A DNA stretch of 64,000 bases, taken from Crocinitomicaceae bacterium. Its GTDB lineage: Bacteria; Bacteroidota; Bacteroidia; Flavobacteriales_D; Crocinitomicaceae. Under the pieces are notes generated by a model that made no database searches, was not told where the DNA came from, and saw only the letters and a program-made list of their open reading frames with translations. The position numbers and the translations under genes were made by a program. Below, piece after piece: positions 36,819 to 44,660 of this stretch (position 1 is the stretch's first letter; each line of letters opens with the position of its first letter). Where the stretch lies: contig JACJYW010000012.1 in NCBI GenBank assembly GCA_020635955.1, positions 1-64,000 of the forward strand, in the 5' to 3' direction.

Positions 36819-37424
36819 ATGAAGATCATCTGTATCGGTCGTAATTATGCCGAACATGCTAAAGAAATGAATTCAGAAATACCAACTGAACCCATTTTCT
36901 TTATGAAACCAGATACCGCATTGCTTCGTGAGAATAATTTCTATTATCCAGAATTTACTAAAGATCTTCACCACGAAGTAGAACTGGTGCTAAAAGTGTG
37001 TAAACATGGTAAACACATTGATCGCGAACATGCACACTTATACTATAACGAAATTGGATTAGGAATTGATTTTACTGCCCGAGATATTCAAAAAGCCTGT
37101 AAAGAAAAGGGACTACCCTGGGAAAAAGCAAAAGCTTTTGATAATTCGGCCATTTTAGGAAATGCCTTTTTTCCCGTTTCAGAACTTCAAGATCCAATAG
37201 AGTTTTCCTTAAGAAAGAATGGTGACACAGTTCAGAAAGGTTCAACTGCTGATCTCTTATTCAGCTTTGATCAGTTGATCGTGCATATTTCAAAATATAT
37301 TACCATAAAAACAGGGGATCTGATCTATACCGGAACACCTGAAGGGGTTGGCCCGGTTCAAATTGGAGATCAACTCGAAGGGTATATTGGTGAGCATTCT
37401 TGTTTTAAACTTGATATAAAATAA
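36819..37424 (+). CDS. Fumarylacetoacetate hydrolase (FAH) family protein
   Basis: The 201-residue protein is a compact FAH domain. It has the opening KIICIGRNYAEHAKEMN, the substrate-pocket FFMKPDTALL, and metal/active-site regions LHHEVELVLKV, GLGIDFTARDIQ and GDLIYTGTPEGVGPVQIGD. FAH-family enzymes with this size act as acylpyruvate hydrolases or oxaloacetate decarboxylases/tautomerases; the exact substrate is not determinable. ATG at 36819 follows the exonuclease stop by 3 bases. Confidence 0.9.
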   Translation: MKIICIGRNYAEHAKEMNSEIPTEPIFFMKPDTALLRENNFYYPEFTKDLHHEVELVLKVCKHGKHIDREHAHLYYNEIGLGIDFTARDIQKACKEKGLPWEKAKAFDNSAILGNAFFPVSELQDPIEFSLRKNGDTVQKGSTADLLFSFDQLIVHISKYITIKTGDLIYTGTPEGVGPVQIGDQLEGYIGEHSCFKLDIK

Positions 37425-37534
37425 AGTCTGGTTTACTTCTTTTAGAATGAATTTTCAGGTTATTTATTTGAGAATCTGACATTCAGCATAACCATATAAT
37501 TAGAAAAAAGTATGGTCAATAAAAAAAAGATTGT

Positions 37535-37542
37535 TAAGTTTG
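37535..37542 (+). promoter_or_regulatory. -7 element (TAAGTTTG) of the acidic lipoprotein gene
   Basis: TAAGTTTG matches TAnnTTTG and ends 60 bases before the ATG at 37603. A weak ATGG stands at the -33 distance. Confidence 0.35.
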
Positions 37543-37602
37543 CCACCGAACCGAAGAAATTCAAGTGTTTAATCAATTGTTAATTAAATAAAATCGAAAG
37601 TT

Positions 37603-37887
37603 ATGAAAAAGACGTTTCTTAACGTAAGAAAAATGGGATTTGTTCTAGTAGCAGCTACTTCAATGTTGGCCTTCTCTTGTGGAGGTGGTGAAGAAGAAAC
37701 TACTGAAGGAGAAGCAACTGAAGAAACAACTGAGGAAGGTACTGAAGAAGGTACTGACGAAGCTTGTGAAGAAGGTGCTTGCGAAGAAGGACAATGTGAA
37801 GGTGGTGCTTGCGACGGAGGAGACTCAACAGCTGAAGCTTCTAACGAAGGAGCTATGGAAGAGTCTTGCGAAGGTGGAGCTCACTAA
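37603..37887 (+). CDS. Small acidic lipoprotein with Cys pentapeptide repeats
   Basis: The 94-residue protein has a lipoprotein signal (FVLVAATSMLAFSCGGG, lipidated Cys at 26). The mature part is almost only Glu, Thr, Gly and Cys: ETTEGEATEETTEEGTEEG, then four cysteines each five residues apart (CEEGACEEGQCEGGACDGG). One more Cys sits near the end (ESCEGGAH). Nothing in it suggests a folded enzyme. The pattern could serve metal binding, surface charge or crosslinking. A strong terminator follows, so it is a single-gene transcript. Confidence 0.8.
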   Translation: MKKTFLNVRKMGFVLVAATSMLAFSCGGGEEETTEGEATEETTEEGTEEGTDEACEEGACEEGQCEGGACDGGDSTAEASNEGAMEESCEGGAH

Positions 37888-37912
37888 GCAAAATCTTTAA
37901 AGATATAAAAGG

Positions 37913-37945
37913 GCCTTTCGACTCAGTCGAAGGGCTTTTTTATTT
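37913..37945 (+). terminator. Intrinsic terminator of the acidic lipoprotein gene
   Basis: GCCTTTCGAC (37913-37922) pairs with GTCGAAGGGC (37926-37935; one G-T pair), with a 3-base loop, followed by a T-rich tract (37936-37945). Confidence 0.88.
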
Positions 37946-37991
37946 TAACCCATTTCTAATGGCTGCGTTCTTAATAAAAGCAGCTAATTGC

Positions 37992-37999
37992 TATTTTTG
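37992..37999 (+). promoter_or_regulatory. -7 element (TATTTTTG) of the Tat/GMC operon
   Basis: TATTTTTG matches TAnnTTTG and ends 2 bases before TTG 38002 and 5 bases before GTG 38005. No -33 TTG is apparent. Confidence 0.35.
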
Positions 38000-38004
38000 T
38001 ATTG

Positions 38005-38640
38005 GTGAACAAACTAAAATACATACGTAAAGAAGTAAGTATTCCTGATACTTTCCAGAATATTGATAATTGGGAAGTTGATAGAAGAAAATTTCTCAGA
38101 GCGACATTACTTGCTGGAGCCGCAACACAAATCAGTTGGTTCACCTCCTGTTCCAGACAATTGGAACAAGCAAATGACTATTTAACGGCTGAACAATCTA
38201 CCATCTTAAAAGATATCCTCATGATCATTTTTCCTGAAGATGGTAATGGACCTTCTGCTAATGACATCAATTCATTCGGTTATATTCTTTGGGTTTTAAG
38301 TGATAATTATCGCAAACCTGAAGACAATGAATACATAATGGAAGGAATTAATTGGGCGAATGAAACATCCATTGAGATCTACGATCAACCTTTCATTGAA
38401 CTTTCAAAAGAAGAACAGGAAAAAATGGTCGAATTGTTCACAGAAATGGAATGGGGTAAAAACTGGATGTCTGTTATGGTTACCTTGGTTTTAGAATCAC
38501 TTCTACTCGACCCTATATATGGTGGTAATACAGATGAAAAAGGTTGGCAATGGCTGGATCATGTAGCCGGAGTACCTAGACCAACTGAAGAAACTAGATT
38601 TGAATCCTTCATTCATAAATATAAACCGGGGCAGATCTAA
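38005..38640 (+). CDS. Gluconate 2-dehydrogenase subunit 3-like protein with Tat signal
   Basis: Residues ~25-50 carry a twin-arginine signal, DRRKFLRATLLAGAATQISWF, followed by a Ser-Cys that could be lipidated. The mature domain matches the small gamma subunit of membrane-bound FAD dehydrogenases (LTAEQSTILKDILMIIFPED, then LLLDPIYGGNTDEKGWQWL). I use GTG at 38005; TTG 38002 is also in frame and adds one residue. Its stop overlaps the start of the GMC gene (TAATG), so the two proteins are made together. The partner has no Tat signal of its own, so the Tat signal here may carry both across the membrane. Confidence 0.85.
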   Translation: MNKLKYIRKEVSIPDTFQNIDNWEVDRRKFLRATLLAGAATQISWFTSCSRQLEQANDYLTAEQSTILKDILMIIFPEDGNGPSANDINSFGYILWVLSDNYRKPEDNEYIMEGINWANETSIEIYDQPFIELSKEEQEKMVELFTEMEWGKNWMSVMVTLVLESLLLDPIYGGNTDEKGWQWLDHVAGVPRPTEETRFESFIHKYKPGQI

Positions 38641-40334
38641 TGCATGATATTTGCGTCATAGGAAGTGGTGCAGGTGCCGGACCTGTAATTTACGAGCTTT
38701 CAAAAGCTGGGTATAAAGTCGTTGTGCTGGAAAAAGGTCCCTGGATTAAAACTGAGGATTTTACCAAGGATGAAATGACCGCTACTCGCAGGGATGCTTA
38801 TATCCCAAGGCATGAAGATGAGCCACAAGTGATAGAAAGTCCAACCTCATCAGGGTACAAAGCAAGAAGTACAGATGAAGGCGGTAGCGATTTTCAAAAT
38901 GGTAGCTGTGTTGGAGGATCTTCTAATTTCATGAGTGCTTATTTTCACCGATTAAAACCAAAAGATTTCAGACTGCTATCAGAATACGGTCCCATTAATG
39001 GAGCTAATGTGGTGGATTGGCCAATTAGTTATGATGAAATGGAACCCTATTACACCAAAGTAGAATCTGAAGTGGGTGTTTCCGGAAAAGTAGTGGAACA
39101 CAAACACCTTGAACCCAGATCTACTCCTGACTTCCCCTATCCTCCATTGAATTCTAATGCCGTTGCTGATTGGTTTGTCAAAGCCGGATCTGAATTAGGA
39201 TATAATATTATTCCTGCTGCCAGAGGAATCATCAGTACTCCAAAAAAGGACAGGAAAGCTTGTTATCATTCTAATTATTGCGGAAGCTTTGGCTGTGCTT
39301 CAGATGCAAAAGGAAGCTCAAGAGCTGCTTTAATTCCGCAAGCTGTGGAAACTGGTAATTGTGAAATCTTGCCTAATTCAAAGGTCTTCAAACTAGAAAC
39401 AAATGAAAATGGCAAGGTCATTAAAGCACATTTCTATAATCAAACTGGAGTAGCCCAGGAAGTGGAAGCTAAAATTTTTGTTGTGGCTTGCCAGGCAATT
39501 GAAACATCTAGATTGCTTTTAATGAGTAAATCTGAGCAATTTCCCAATGGATTGGCCAACAATAGTGGTCAGGTTGGAAAGAACATGATATTTGCCGGAG
39601 GAGGCGCAGGTTCAGGAATATTGAAATATGATGACCTTTCAGAGGAAGATGCAAAGGCACTTGCCAATAAAAATACATTCGTCAATCGTTGCTTGAAGGA
39701 TTTTTACGAAATAGATGATCCTACTTTTGAACCTTGTTCTACCTCAGAAAAAGGAAAAGTTAAGGGTGGAACCATAGATTTTCTAATAGAACATTCTAAC
39801 CCAATGCCTAAGGCCGTTAGAAATAAATATGATAACGGTACTCTACTTTACGGATCAGCATTAAAGGAAAAACTTATAACGTACTTTACTGATCAAAAAC
39901 GTGTTCGTTTTGAGATCTTTTGTGACTGGTTACCCAATGACAATTGTTTCGTTTCTTTAGATAAAGAAGTCAAAGACAAATGGGGTGATCCTGTGGCAAA
40001 AGTTCGAACAGGATTTCACAACCGCGATATAGAGATTGGTAATTATTTGGCCGATAAAGCAATGAATGTCCTGAAACAAATGGGGGCTTATGAAATTGGC
40101 AAATCGGTGACAGGTAATCCTCCGGGAAATTTAATTGCGGGAGGATGTAGATTCGGTAATGATCCAAAAACATCCGTATTAAATAAAGATTGCAGAGCTC
40201 ATGAAGTAGAAAATCTCTACGTCACTGACGGTTCATTCATGCCAACCGGAGGTTCAGCACCACACACCTTCACAATTTATGCTAATTCTTTTCGCGTAGC
40301 AGAGAAGATAAAAGAGCATATTTCAAAAATTTAA
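38640..40334 (+). CDS. GMC-family FAD oxidoreductase (gluconate dehydrogenase large-subunit-like)
   Basis: The N-terminal FAD-binding fold is DICVIGSGAGAGPVIYELSKAGYKVVVLEKG. Family-specific features are GSCVGGSSNFMSAYFHRL and MEPYYTKVESEVGVSG. A Cys-rich CYHSNYCGSFGCASDAKGSS segment is typical of dehydrogenase-type members. The C-terminal GMC motif has LYVTDGSFMPTGGSAPHTFTIYANSFRVAEKI, with His and Asn in the active-site positions. The length of 564 is normal. The gene is coupled to the subunit-3 gene. No c-type cytochrome subunit gene is next to it, so the electron acceptor is unknown. Confidence 0.92.
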   Translation: MHDICVIGSGAGAGPVIYELSKAGYKVVVLEKGPWIKTEDFTKDEMTATRRDAYIPRHEDEPQVIESPTSSGYKARSTDEGGSDFQNGSCVGGSSNFMSAYFHRLKPKDFRLLSEYGPINGANVVDWPISYDEMEPYYTKVESEVGVSGKVVEHKHLEPRSTPDFPYPPLNSNAVADWFVKAGSELGYNIIPAARGIISTPKKDRKACYHSNYCGSFGCASDAKGSSRAALIPQAVETGNCEILPNSKVFKLETNENGKVIKAHFYNQTGVAQEVEAKIFVVACQAIETSRLLLMSKSEQFPNGLANNSGQVGKNMIFAGGGAGSGILKYDDLSEEDAKALANKNTFVNRCLKDFYEIDDPTFEPCSTSEKGKVKGGTIDFLIEHSNPMPKAVRNKYDNGTLLYGSALKEKLITYFTDQKRVRFEIFCDWLPNDNCFVSLDKEVKDKWGDPVAKVRTGFHNRDIEIGNYLADKAMNVLKQMGAYEIGKSVTGNPPGNLIAGGCRFGNDPKTSVLNKDCRAHEVENLYVTDGSFMPTGGSAPHTFTIYANSFRVAEKIKEHISKI

Positions 40335-41053
40335 TTTTTTCTCCAGCGAAGAAAAACTTCCTCCATATATTCCGCTCCCCAGACTGTCGTATCTACAATA
40401 TGGTTATATCCAAAATCATTATCCAATCGCCATTTCATTTCATTATTTCTTAATTCCACCAATTCAATTGTGAATGTATTTACTCCTTGACCATATTCAA
40501 ACTCATCAATAAATTCAGGCCCAATACTGACAGTCGTGGAATCTGGATTATCCAATGGAACAGCAGTCCATTTGTTGGAACTCTGATATAAACTATCGCT
40601 AAGTATTTCAATTAGTACCCTTTCTTTATTTTTATAAAGACCATCTGTACTATTCAAGAACGTCCATTTTCCAGATCTTAACTGATATTCTGTCCATTCA
40701 TTAATAAACTTGGTGTTATAGTCAATTTTTTCAGTTCGAACATTCACATGTCGGACATCTATCCAGTTACCTTCTTTAAAAAATACAATTGAATAATCTA
40801 TGATTTCATCAGTTCGATCTAATGACGGGTAAGGATAATATTTACTATTTATAGAATCTTCATTTCCTGAAACTGACCAATTAATATTCTCACTATTTGT
40901 ATAAATCCTTTGTCCATCCGAACCGGAAAATGTCCAATTGCCTGTCAACCTATTTTTTCGAGTAATTAGAGATAAAAAAGGATCTTCTTCCCCCTTTTTA
41001 CAAGAAAGACTTGTCATGATTAGTATTACAATAAATAACGCCTGTTTTTTCAT
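40331..41053 (-). CDS. Lipoprotein, lipocalin-like beta-rich domain, unknown function
   Basis: The 240-residue lipoprotein has the signal MKKQALFIVILIMTSLSC (lipidated Cys at 18). The mature part is beta-rich with many aromatic residues; LTGNWTFSGSDGQRIYT resembles the start of lipocalin-like domains common in Bacteroidota lipoproteins. I cannot name a ligand. Its end overlaps the end of the GMC gene by 4 bases, so they converge. The start codon region is followed by a >350-base gap that contains the PadR operator and folded leader. Confidence 0.65.
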   Translation of the reverse strand: MKKQALFIVILIMTSLSCKKGEEDPFLSLITRKNRLTGNWTFSGSDGQRIYTNSENINWSVSGNEDSINSKYYPYPSLDRTDEIIDYSIVFFKEGNWIDVRHVNVRTEKIDYNTKFINEWTEYQLRSGKWTFLNSTDGLYKNKERVLIEILSDSLYQSSNKWTAVPLDNPDSTTVSIGPEFIDEFEYGQGVNTFTIELVELRNNEMKWRLDNDFGYNHIVDTTVWGAEYMEEVFLRWRKN

Positions 41054-41187
41054 AAGTTTTTAGGTTGAGTTACAAGTAAAACAATTTTCCATATCTGTTT
41101 GTTACACATTAACTCGTTAATTATTTTTTTGTCATAACCCCTGATTTATAACAATTTAAAATGAAAATTATCCACATTTAAAAAAAT

Positions 41188-41220
41188 AATATAGTACCTT
41201 GTATTGCATAGTACTATATT
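41188..41220 (+). promoter_or_regulatory. Palindromic PadR operator overlapping the -33 box
   Basis: AATATAGTAC (41188-41197) and GTACTATATT (41211-41220) form a perfect 10-bp inverted repeat around a 13-base spacer. The centre, 41204, is the -33 TTG of the promoter that starts the padR transcript. PadR regulators bind palindromes of similar GTAC-centred type next to their own genes, so autoregulation is inferred. The remainder of 41054-41187 holds no gene; it is AT-rich DNA. Confidence 0.65.
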
Positions 41221-41235
41221 TTTTATATACATTTG
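41204..41235 (+). promoter_or_regulatory. Promoter of the padR-pspC operon
   Basis: TTG (41204-41206), 21 bases, then TACATTTG (41228-41235) matches the Bacteroidota -33/-7 pattern with slightly long spacing. Transcription should begin near 41241, a few bases before the folded leader element. The -33 part lies inside the palindrome at 41188-41220. Confidence 0.6.
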
Positions 41236-41244
41236 TACCTGAAT

Positions 41245-41391
41245 AGATTCTAGATGCAAAATCTTAGACTTTTTACAAATTGAATAGAAACAAAAAGTCT
41301 AACAGTGCAGGCTGATTGACGATAGACAATCGCCAAACGATCTAAAAGCGAATTTGCCAAAGGCAAATGAGCGATCTAACATCTAGAATCT
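41245..41391 (+). repeat. 147-base structured leader: 12-bp inverted repeat enclosing three hairpins
   Basis: AGATTCTAGATG (41245-41256) and CATCTAGAATCT (41380-41391) are perfect inverted repeats bounding the element. Inside are an 11-bp perfect stem (41264-41274 with 41292-41302), a 5-bp stem (41314-41318 with 41327-41331), and a 7-bp stem with AAA loop (41352-41358 with 41362-41368). CGATCTAA is directly repeated at 41338-41345 and 41372-41379, flanking the last stem. As RNA it would fold as a closed four-way junction. It lies between the predicted start site and the padR ATG at 41409. It may be a cis-regulatory RNA, or a palindromic repeat element that inserted there. Confidence 0.6.
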
Positions 41392-41408
41392 GCGAACGAA
41401 GTGAGCTT

Positions 41409-41732
41409 ATGAATGTAGAAAACACCAAAGCACAAATGAGGAAAGGTATACTAGAATACTGCATTCTTACCGTGCTATCAAAACGTGAGGCCTACCCTTC
41501 TGATATCATAGAAGAATTAAAAAAGGCCAGGCTAATTGTGGTGGAAGGAACGCTATACCCATTATTAACACGGTTAAAAAATGCCGGATTGTTAAACTAT
41601 AACTGGGTAGAATCTTCTTCAGGACCACCTAGAAAATACTATACCCTTACTGAAGAAGGAAAACAATTTTTAACCGAACTAAAAAATACCTGGGACGAAC
41701 TTCAACAAGCAGTTCAACTCATTTCAAAATAA
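41409..41732 (+). CDS. PadR-family transcriptional regulator
   Basis: The 107-residue protein is a PadR winged-helix repressor: AQMRKGILEYCILTVLSKREAYPSDIIEELKKA, then IVVEGTLYPLLTRLKNAGLL (recognition helix), then SGPPRKYYTLTEEGKQFL (wing) and a C-terminal dimer helix. I start at ATG 41409 (MNVENTKAQ). An ATG at 41367 would add 14 residues read from the palindromic leader, without family character. The gene pair padR-pspC recurs in Bacteroidota, so the regulator likely controls itself and the PspC gene 8 bases downstream through the operator at 41188. Confidence 0.93.
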   Translation: MNVENTKAQMRKGILEYCILTVLSKREAYPSDIIEELKKARLIVVEGTLYPLLTRLKNAGLLNYNWVESSSGPPRKYYTLTEEGKQFLTELKNTWDELQQAVQLISK

Positions 41733-41739
41733 TCGTAAA

Positions 41740-43377
41740 ATGAACAAGACAATATCAATCAATATAGCTGGATTTGCTTTTACTATTGAAGAGAAAGCTT
41801 TCGAAATGCTAAATCGCTATTTGGAATCCATTAAAAAGAATTTCCAAAATGAAAGTGATTGTGATGAGATCATGGCAGATATTGAATCTCGAATCGCGGA
41901 ATTGTTCCAGGAAAAATTATCTGATAGAAAAGAAGTGATCATTGAATCAGATGTGGAGTATATCACTTCTGTAATGGGCCAACCTGAAGATTATGTTTCA
42001 GAAGAGACGGCAGATAATTTCAAAACGGGAGAAGAAAAATTTACATCTGAGGAAGAAGCTGAATTTGTTGAAGCTGAAGAAGTAGATGGTAAAAGATACC
42101 ACGGCGAACAAAGAAAAAGACTATGGCGTGACGAACAAGGTGGAACCGTTGGTGGTGTCTGTTCCGGACTAGGCTGGTTCTTTGGAATAGATCCTGTATT
42201 GATCCGTATTGGATTTATCTTGTTGACCATTCTTGGTGGATCTGGAATCCTGCTATATATCATACTATGGATTGTCATCCCAGAAGCAAGAACTACAGCA
42301 GAGATCCTGGAAATGCAAGGAGAACCAGTAACACTCGATTCCATTAAAGATCACGTTCAGGGCATGAAAAGTAACATTAAAGACAATGCGAAAGACACAC
42401 GAAAAAAAGTGAAACGAGCTGTGGATCATGGAGTTCGAGCAGGTTCAAGGGTAGCAGAGTCATTTAGCAGATTCTTTGGAGTCCTATTTATTTTGGGAGG
42501 AATATTCGCTCTATTCGTTTTGGCGATCATCCTTTTTGGAGACACAGGATTATTACCCCTTGTTGGATCGGATCAAATAGAAGATCTGCAAACTTTATTA
42601 GGTATTCTGTATCCGGATGGTAGAGCTTTACTTGTATTCATTTGTATAGTATTTGTTACGATCATTCCAATCGTGTCATTCATTTATACCGGAGTTAGAA
42701 TGATCTTCAGAATTCGTCATAAGAATAAAACACTTGGCATAGCCACTTCAATCGTATGGTTCCTTGCCGTTGGCACCCTGGTTCTAACAGGAATTGAATT
42801 AGGTATGAATTTTAGAAATGAAGTGGAGATAGATTATGTCGTTCCTGTTGAAACAGATTCAACCAATACCCTTTATGTTGATGTGAAACAAGATGATATT
42901 TTTTCAAATTTCATTGAATATCAAAAAGTGTGGAACTATACTGAATTGGTTAGAGTTCAGGATGACAAGGTCTTTTTGGGATATCCTGAATTGAAGATCA
43001 TTGCCAAAAATGATAGTAGCAATTTTGAAGTAATGTTATACAAAGAAAGTAACGGATTATACAACAAAGAGGCTATACATAAAGCAGAGAACATCCATTA
43101 CCAAATTGAATCTTCAGGTAACCACCTAACACTCGACCCCTACTTTAGTGTTGATGCCAATGAAAAGCTCAGAAACCAACATGTGGTAATTGAGATCCAC
43201 GTTCCTCAAGGAAAACAAGTGAAATTCGGTAATAACATTGACAGGATACTTGTTGAAGTAGCGGATGATTTTTACTGGCACAACGAGACATTTGTAAACA
43301 CCACATGGTATTTGCAAAAAGATGGTTTCAGATGCATTGAGTGTAAAGACACCAGGCGAGTATATAATCGAAATTAA
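41740..43377 (+). CDS. PspC-domain envelope protein
   Basis: The 545-residue protein starts with a soluble N-terminal part with helical EEKAFEMLNRYLESIKKNF. The PspC domain comes near 125-190 (RLWRDEQGGTVGGVCSGLGW, then FGIDPVLIRIGFILLTILGG). Further membrane helices lie near 235-265, 285-310 and 330-350, and a large beta-rich C-terminal part follows. PspC-like proteins act in envelope stress; the bacteroidotal version is usually paired with PadR, as here. A clean terminator with an 11-bp stem ends the operon at 43391. Confidence 0.9.
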   Translation: MNKTISINIAGFAFTIEEKAFEMLNRYLESIKKNFQNESDCDEIMADIESRIAELFQEKLSDRKEVIIESDVEYITSVMGQPEDYVSEETADNFKTGEEKFTSEEEAEFVEAEEVDGKRYHGEQRKRLWRDEQGGTVGGVCSGLGWFFGIDPVLIRIGFILLTILGGSGILLYIILWIVIPEARTTAEILEMQGEPVTLDSIKDHVQGMKSNIKDNAKDTRKKVKRAVDHGVRAGSRVAESFSRFFGVLFILGGIFALFVLAIILFGDTGLLPLVGSDQIEDLQTLLGILYPDGRALLVFICIVFVTIIPIVSFIYTGVRMIFRIRHKNKTLGIATSIVWFLAVGTLVLTGIELGMNFRNEVEIDYVVPVETDSTNTLYVDVKQDDIFSNFIEYQKVWNYTELVRVQDDKVFLGYPELKIIAKNDSSNFEVMLYKESNGLYNKEAIHKAENIHYQIESSGNHLTLDPYFSVDANEKLRNQHVVIEIHVPQGKQVKFGNNIDRILVEVADDFYWHNETFVNTTWYLQKDGFRCIECKDTRRVYNRN

Positions 43378-43390
43378 ACTAGCAACACCA

Positions 43391-43427
43391 GCCGGGCAGT
43401 AAACTGTAAAAATACTGCCCGGCTTTT
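43391..43427 (+). terminator. Intrinsic terminator of the padR-pspC operon
   Basis: GCCGGGCAGTA (43391-43401) pairs perfectly with TACTGCCCGGC (43413-43423) around an 11-base loop, followed by TTTT. Confidence 0.88.
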
Positions 43428-43481
43428 CGTCTTGCACGTGATCTAGATCAGTATAGATTCCGTAAATTCGCTTGTAAATTG

Positions 43482-44660
43482 ATGCCCGTGGCTAAACGCA
43501 TGCGAATATTATTTCTAACCTCATGGTATCCTAATTCAGAGGATGATCAGATAGGGAATTTTGTTCGTCAACATGCGCTTGCCGTAGCTAAATATTGTGA
43601 AGTACATGTACTGGCTTCCGTTCAACGTGATCAAAATTCATTGTTCGAAATAGATCACAAACAGATCCATGAGAACTTTTCTGAAACAATTGTTTATACA
43701 AAGGCACCTCATACTTCAGTAAGTGCTATTGATCGCTTCATAAAATTCAGAAGGTATAGACAAGGTTTATTCGAGGGATATGAGAAAATTGAGCACCGTT
43801 ATGGCAAACCGGACATCACGCATCTCAATGTCATATACCCGGCTGGATTATTTGCATTGTGGCTATTAAAGGATCATGGTATTCCGTTCATCATCACCGA
43901 ACACTGGACCCTATTCCTGGATATTAGTCCGGTTGATATAAAACCCTGGCAATTGAGACTTATGCGCAATGTTGCACGACAATCTTTACGCATTTGTCCG
44001 GTATCAGAGAGTTTGGAGCAAGCCATGAAAAAGCATGGTTTAAAAGGTGAATATGAAGTAATACCTAACAGTATTGACACCAATCTTTTTCATTTCAATC
44101 CTAAACACATCACTGATCCCAATTGTATTAAATTCCTACACGTTTCTACCCTGGATGAAACACACAAGAATTTTTCAGGTATGATTCATGCTTTCAGGCA
44201 ATTGGCTGAAACCAATAATAAATTTGAATTGACTATAGTTGGTGAAAAATTGACACCGGCTCAAATCAAACAGATAAAAAATTCAGGCATTGAAGACAAG
44301 ATCCAGGCGAAAGGTGTTGTGCCACTTTCAAGAGTGGCTGAACTCATGCAGAATCATGATGCCTTTGTGCTGTTCAGCAATTATGAAACGTTCTCAATTG
44401 TTTTGGCTGAAGCATTGATATGTGGTCTTCCCGTTATTACTTCTAATGTTGACGGAGTAGCTCAGGAAGTCAATGATGCGCTTGGATTAGTCGTTCCAGT
44501 AAAAGACATTGACAAACTAACAGATGCCCTGGATCACACTATAAAGAACATTTCCAATTACAACAGAGAAGAGATCAGTCAGTTATTTGAAACAAAATAC
44601 AGTCACGAAATTGTCGGTGAAAAATTTCATGACTTATATAAAACGGTTCTTAAAAAGTGA
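43482..44660 (+). CDS. GT4-type glycosyltransferase
   Basis: A 392-residue GT-B glycosyltransferase. The N-terminal domain begins RMRILFLTSWYPNSEDDQIGNFVRQHALAV. The C-terminal nucleotide-sugar domain has ELTIVGEKLTPAQI and IEDKIQAKGVVPLSRVAELM. The family 4 signature is HDAFVLFSNYETFSIVLAEALICGLPVI, with the conserved E-x7-E. It would transfer a sugar in cell-surface polysaccharide or glycan synthesis. I use ATG 43482; TTG 43479 is also in frame, and ATG 43500 would give MRILFLTSWYP. Its stop overlaps the GTG start of the acetyltransferase gene. Confidence 0.9.
   Translation: MPVAKRMRILFLTSWYPNSEDDQIGNFVRQHALAVAKYCEVHVLASVQRDQNSLFEIDHKQIHENFSETIVYTKAPHTSVSAIDRFIKFRRYRQGLFEGYEKIEHRYGKPDITHLNVIYPAGLFALWLLKDHGIPFIITEHWTLFLDISPVDIKPWQLRLMRNVARQSLRICPVSESLEQAMKKHGLKGEYEVIPNSIDTNLFHFNPKHITDPNCIKFLHVSTLDETHKNFSGMIHAFRQLAETNNKFELTIVGEKLTPAQIKQIKNSGIEDKIQAKGVVPLSRVAELMQNHDAFVLFSNYETFSIVLAEALICGLPVITSNVDGVAQEVNDALGLVVPVKDIDKLTDALDHTIKNISNYNREEISQLFETKYSHEIVGEKFHDLYKTVLKK

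Noticed and set aside
37679..37900. Lys/Leu-rich open frame overlapping the acidic lipoprotein
   Set aside because: It is the +1 shadow of GAA/GAG-rich codons; the lipoprotein frame has a signal peptide and lipobox.
41367..41408. N-terminal extension of PadR (ATG 41367)
   Set aside because: The added residues are read from the palindromic leader and have no family character; ATG 41409 gives the normal PadR start.
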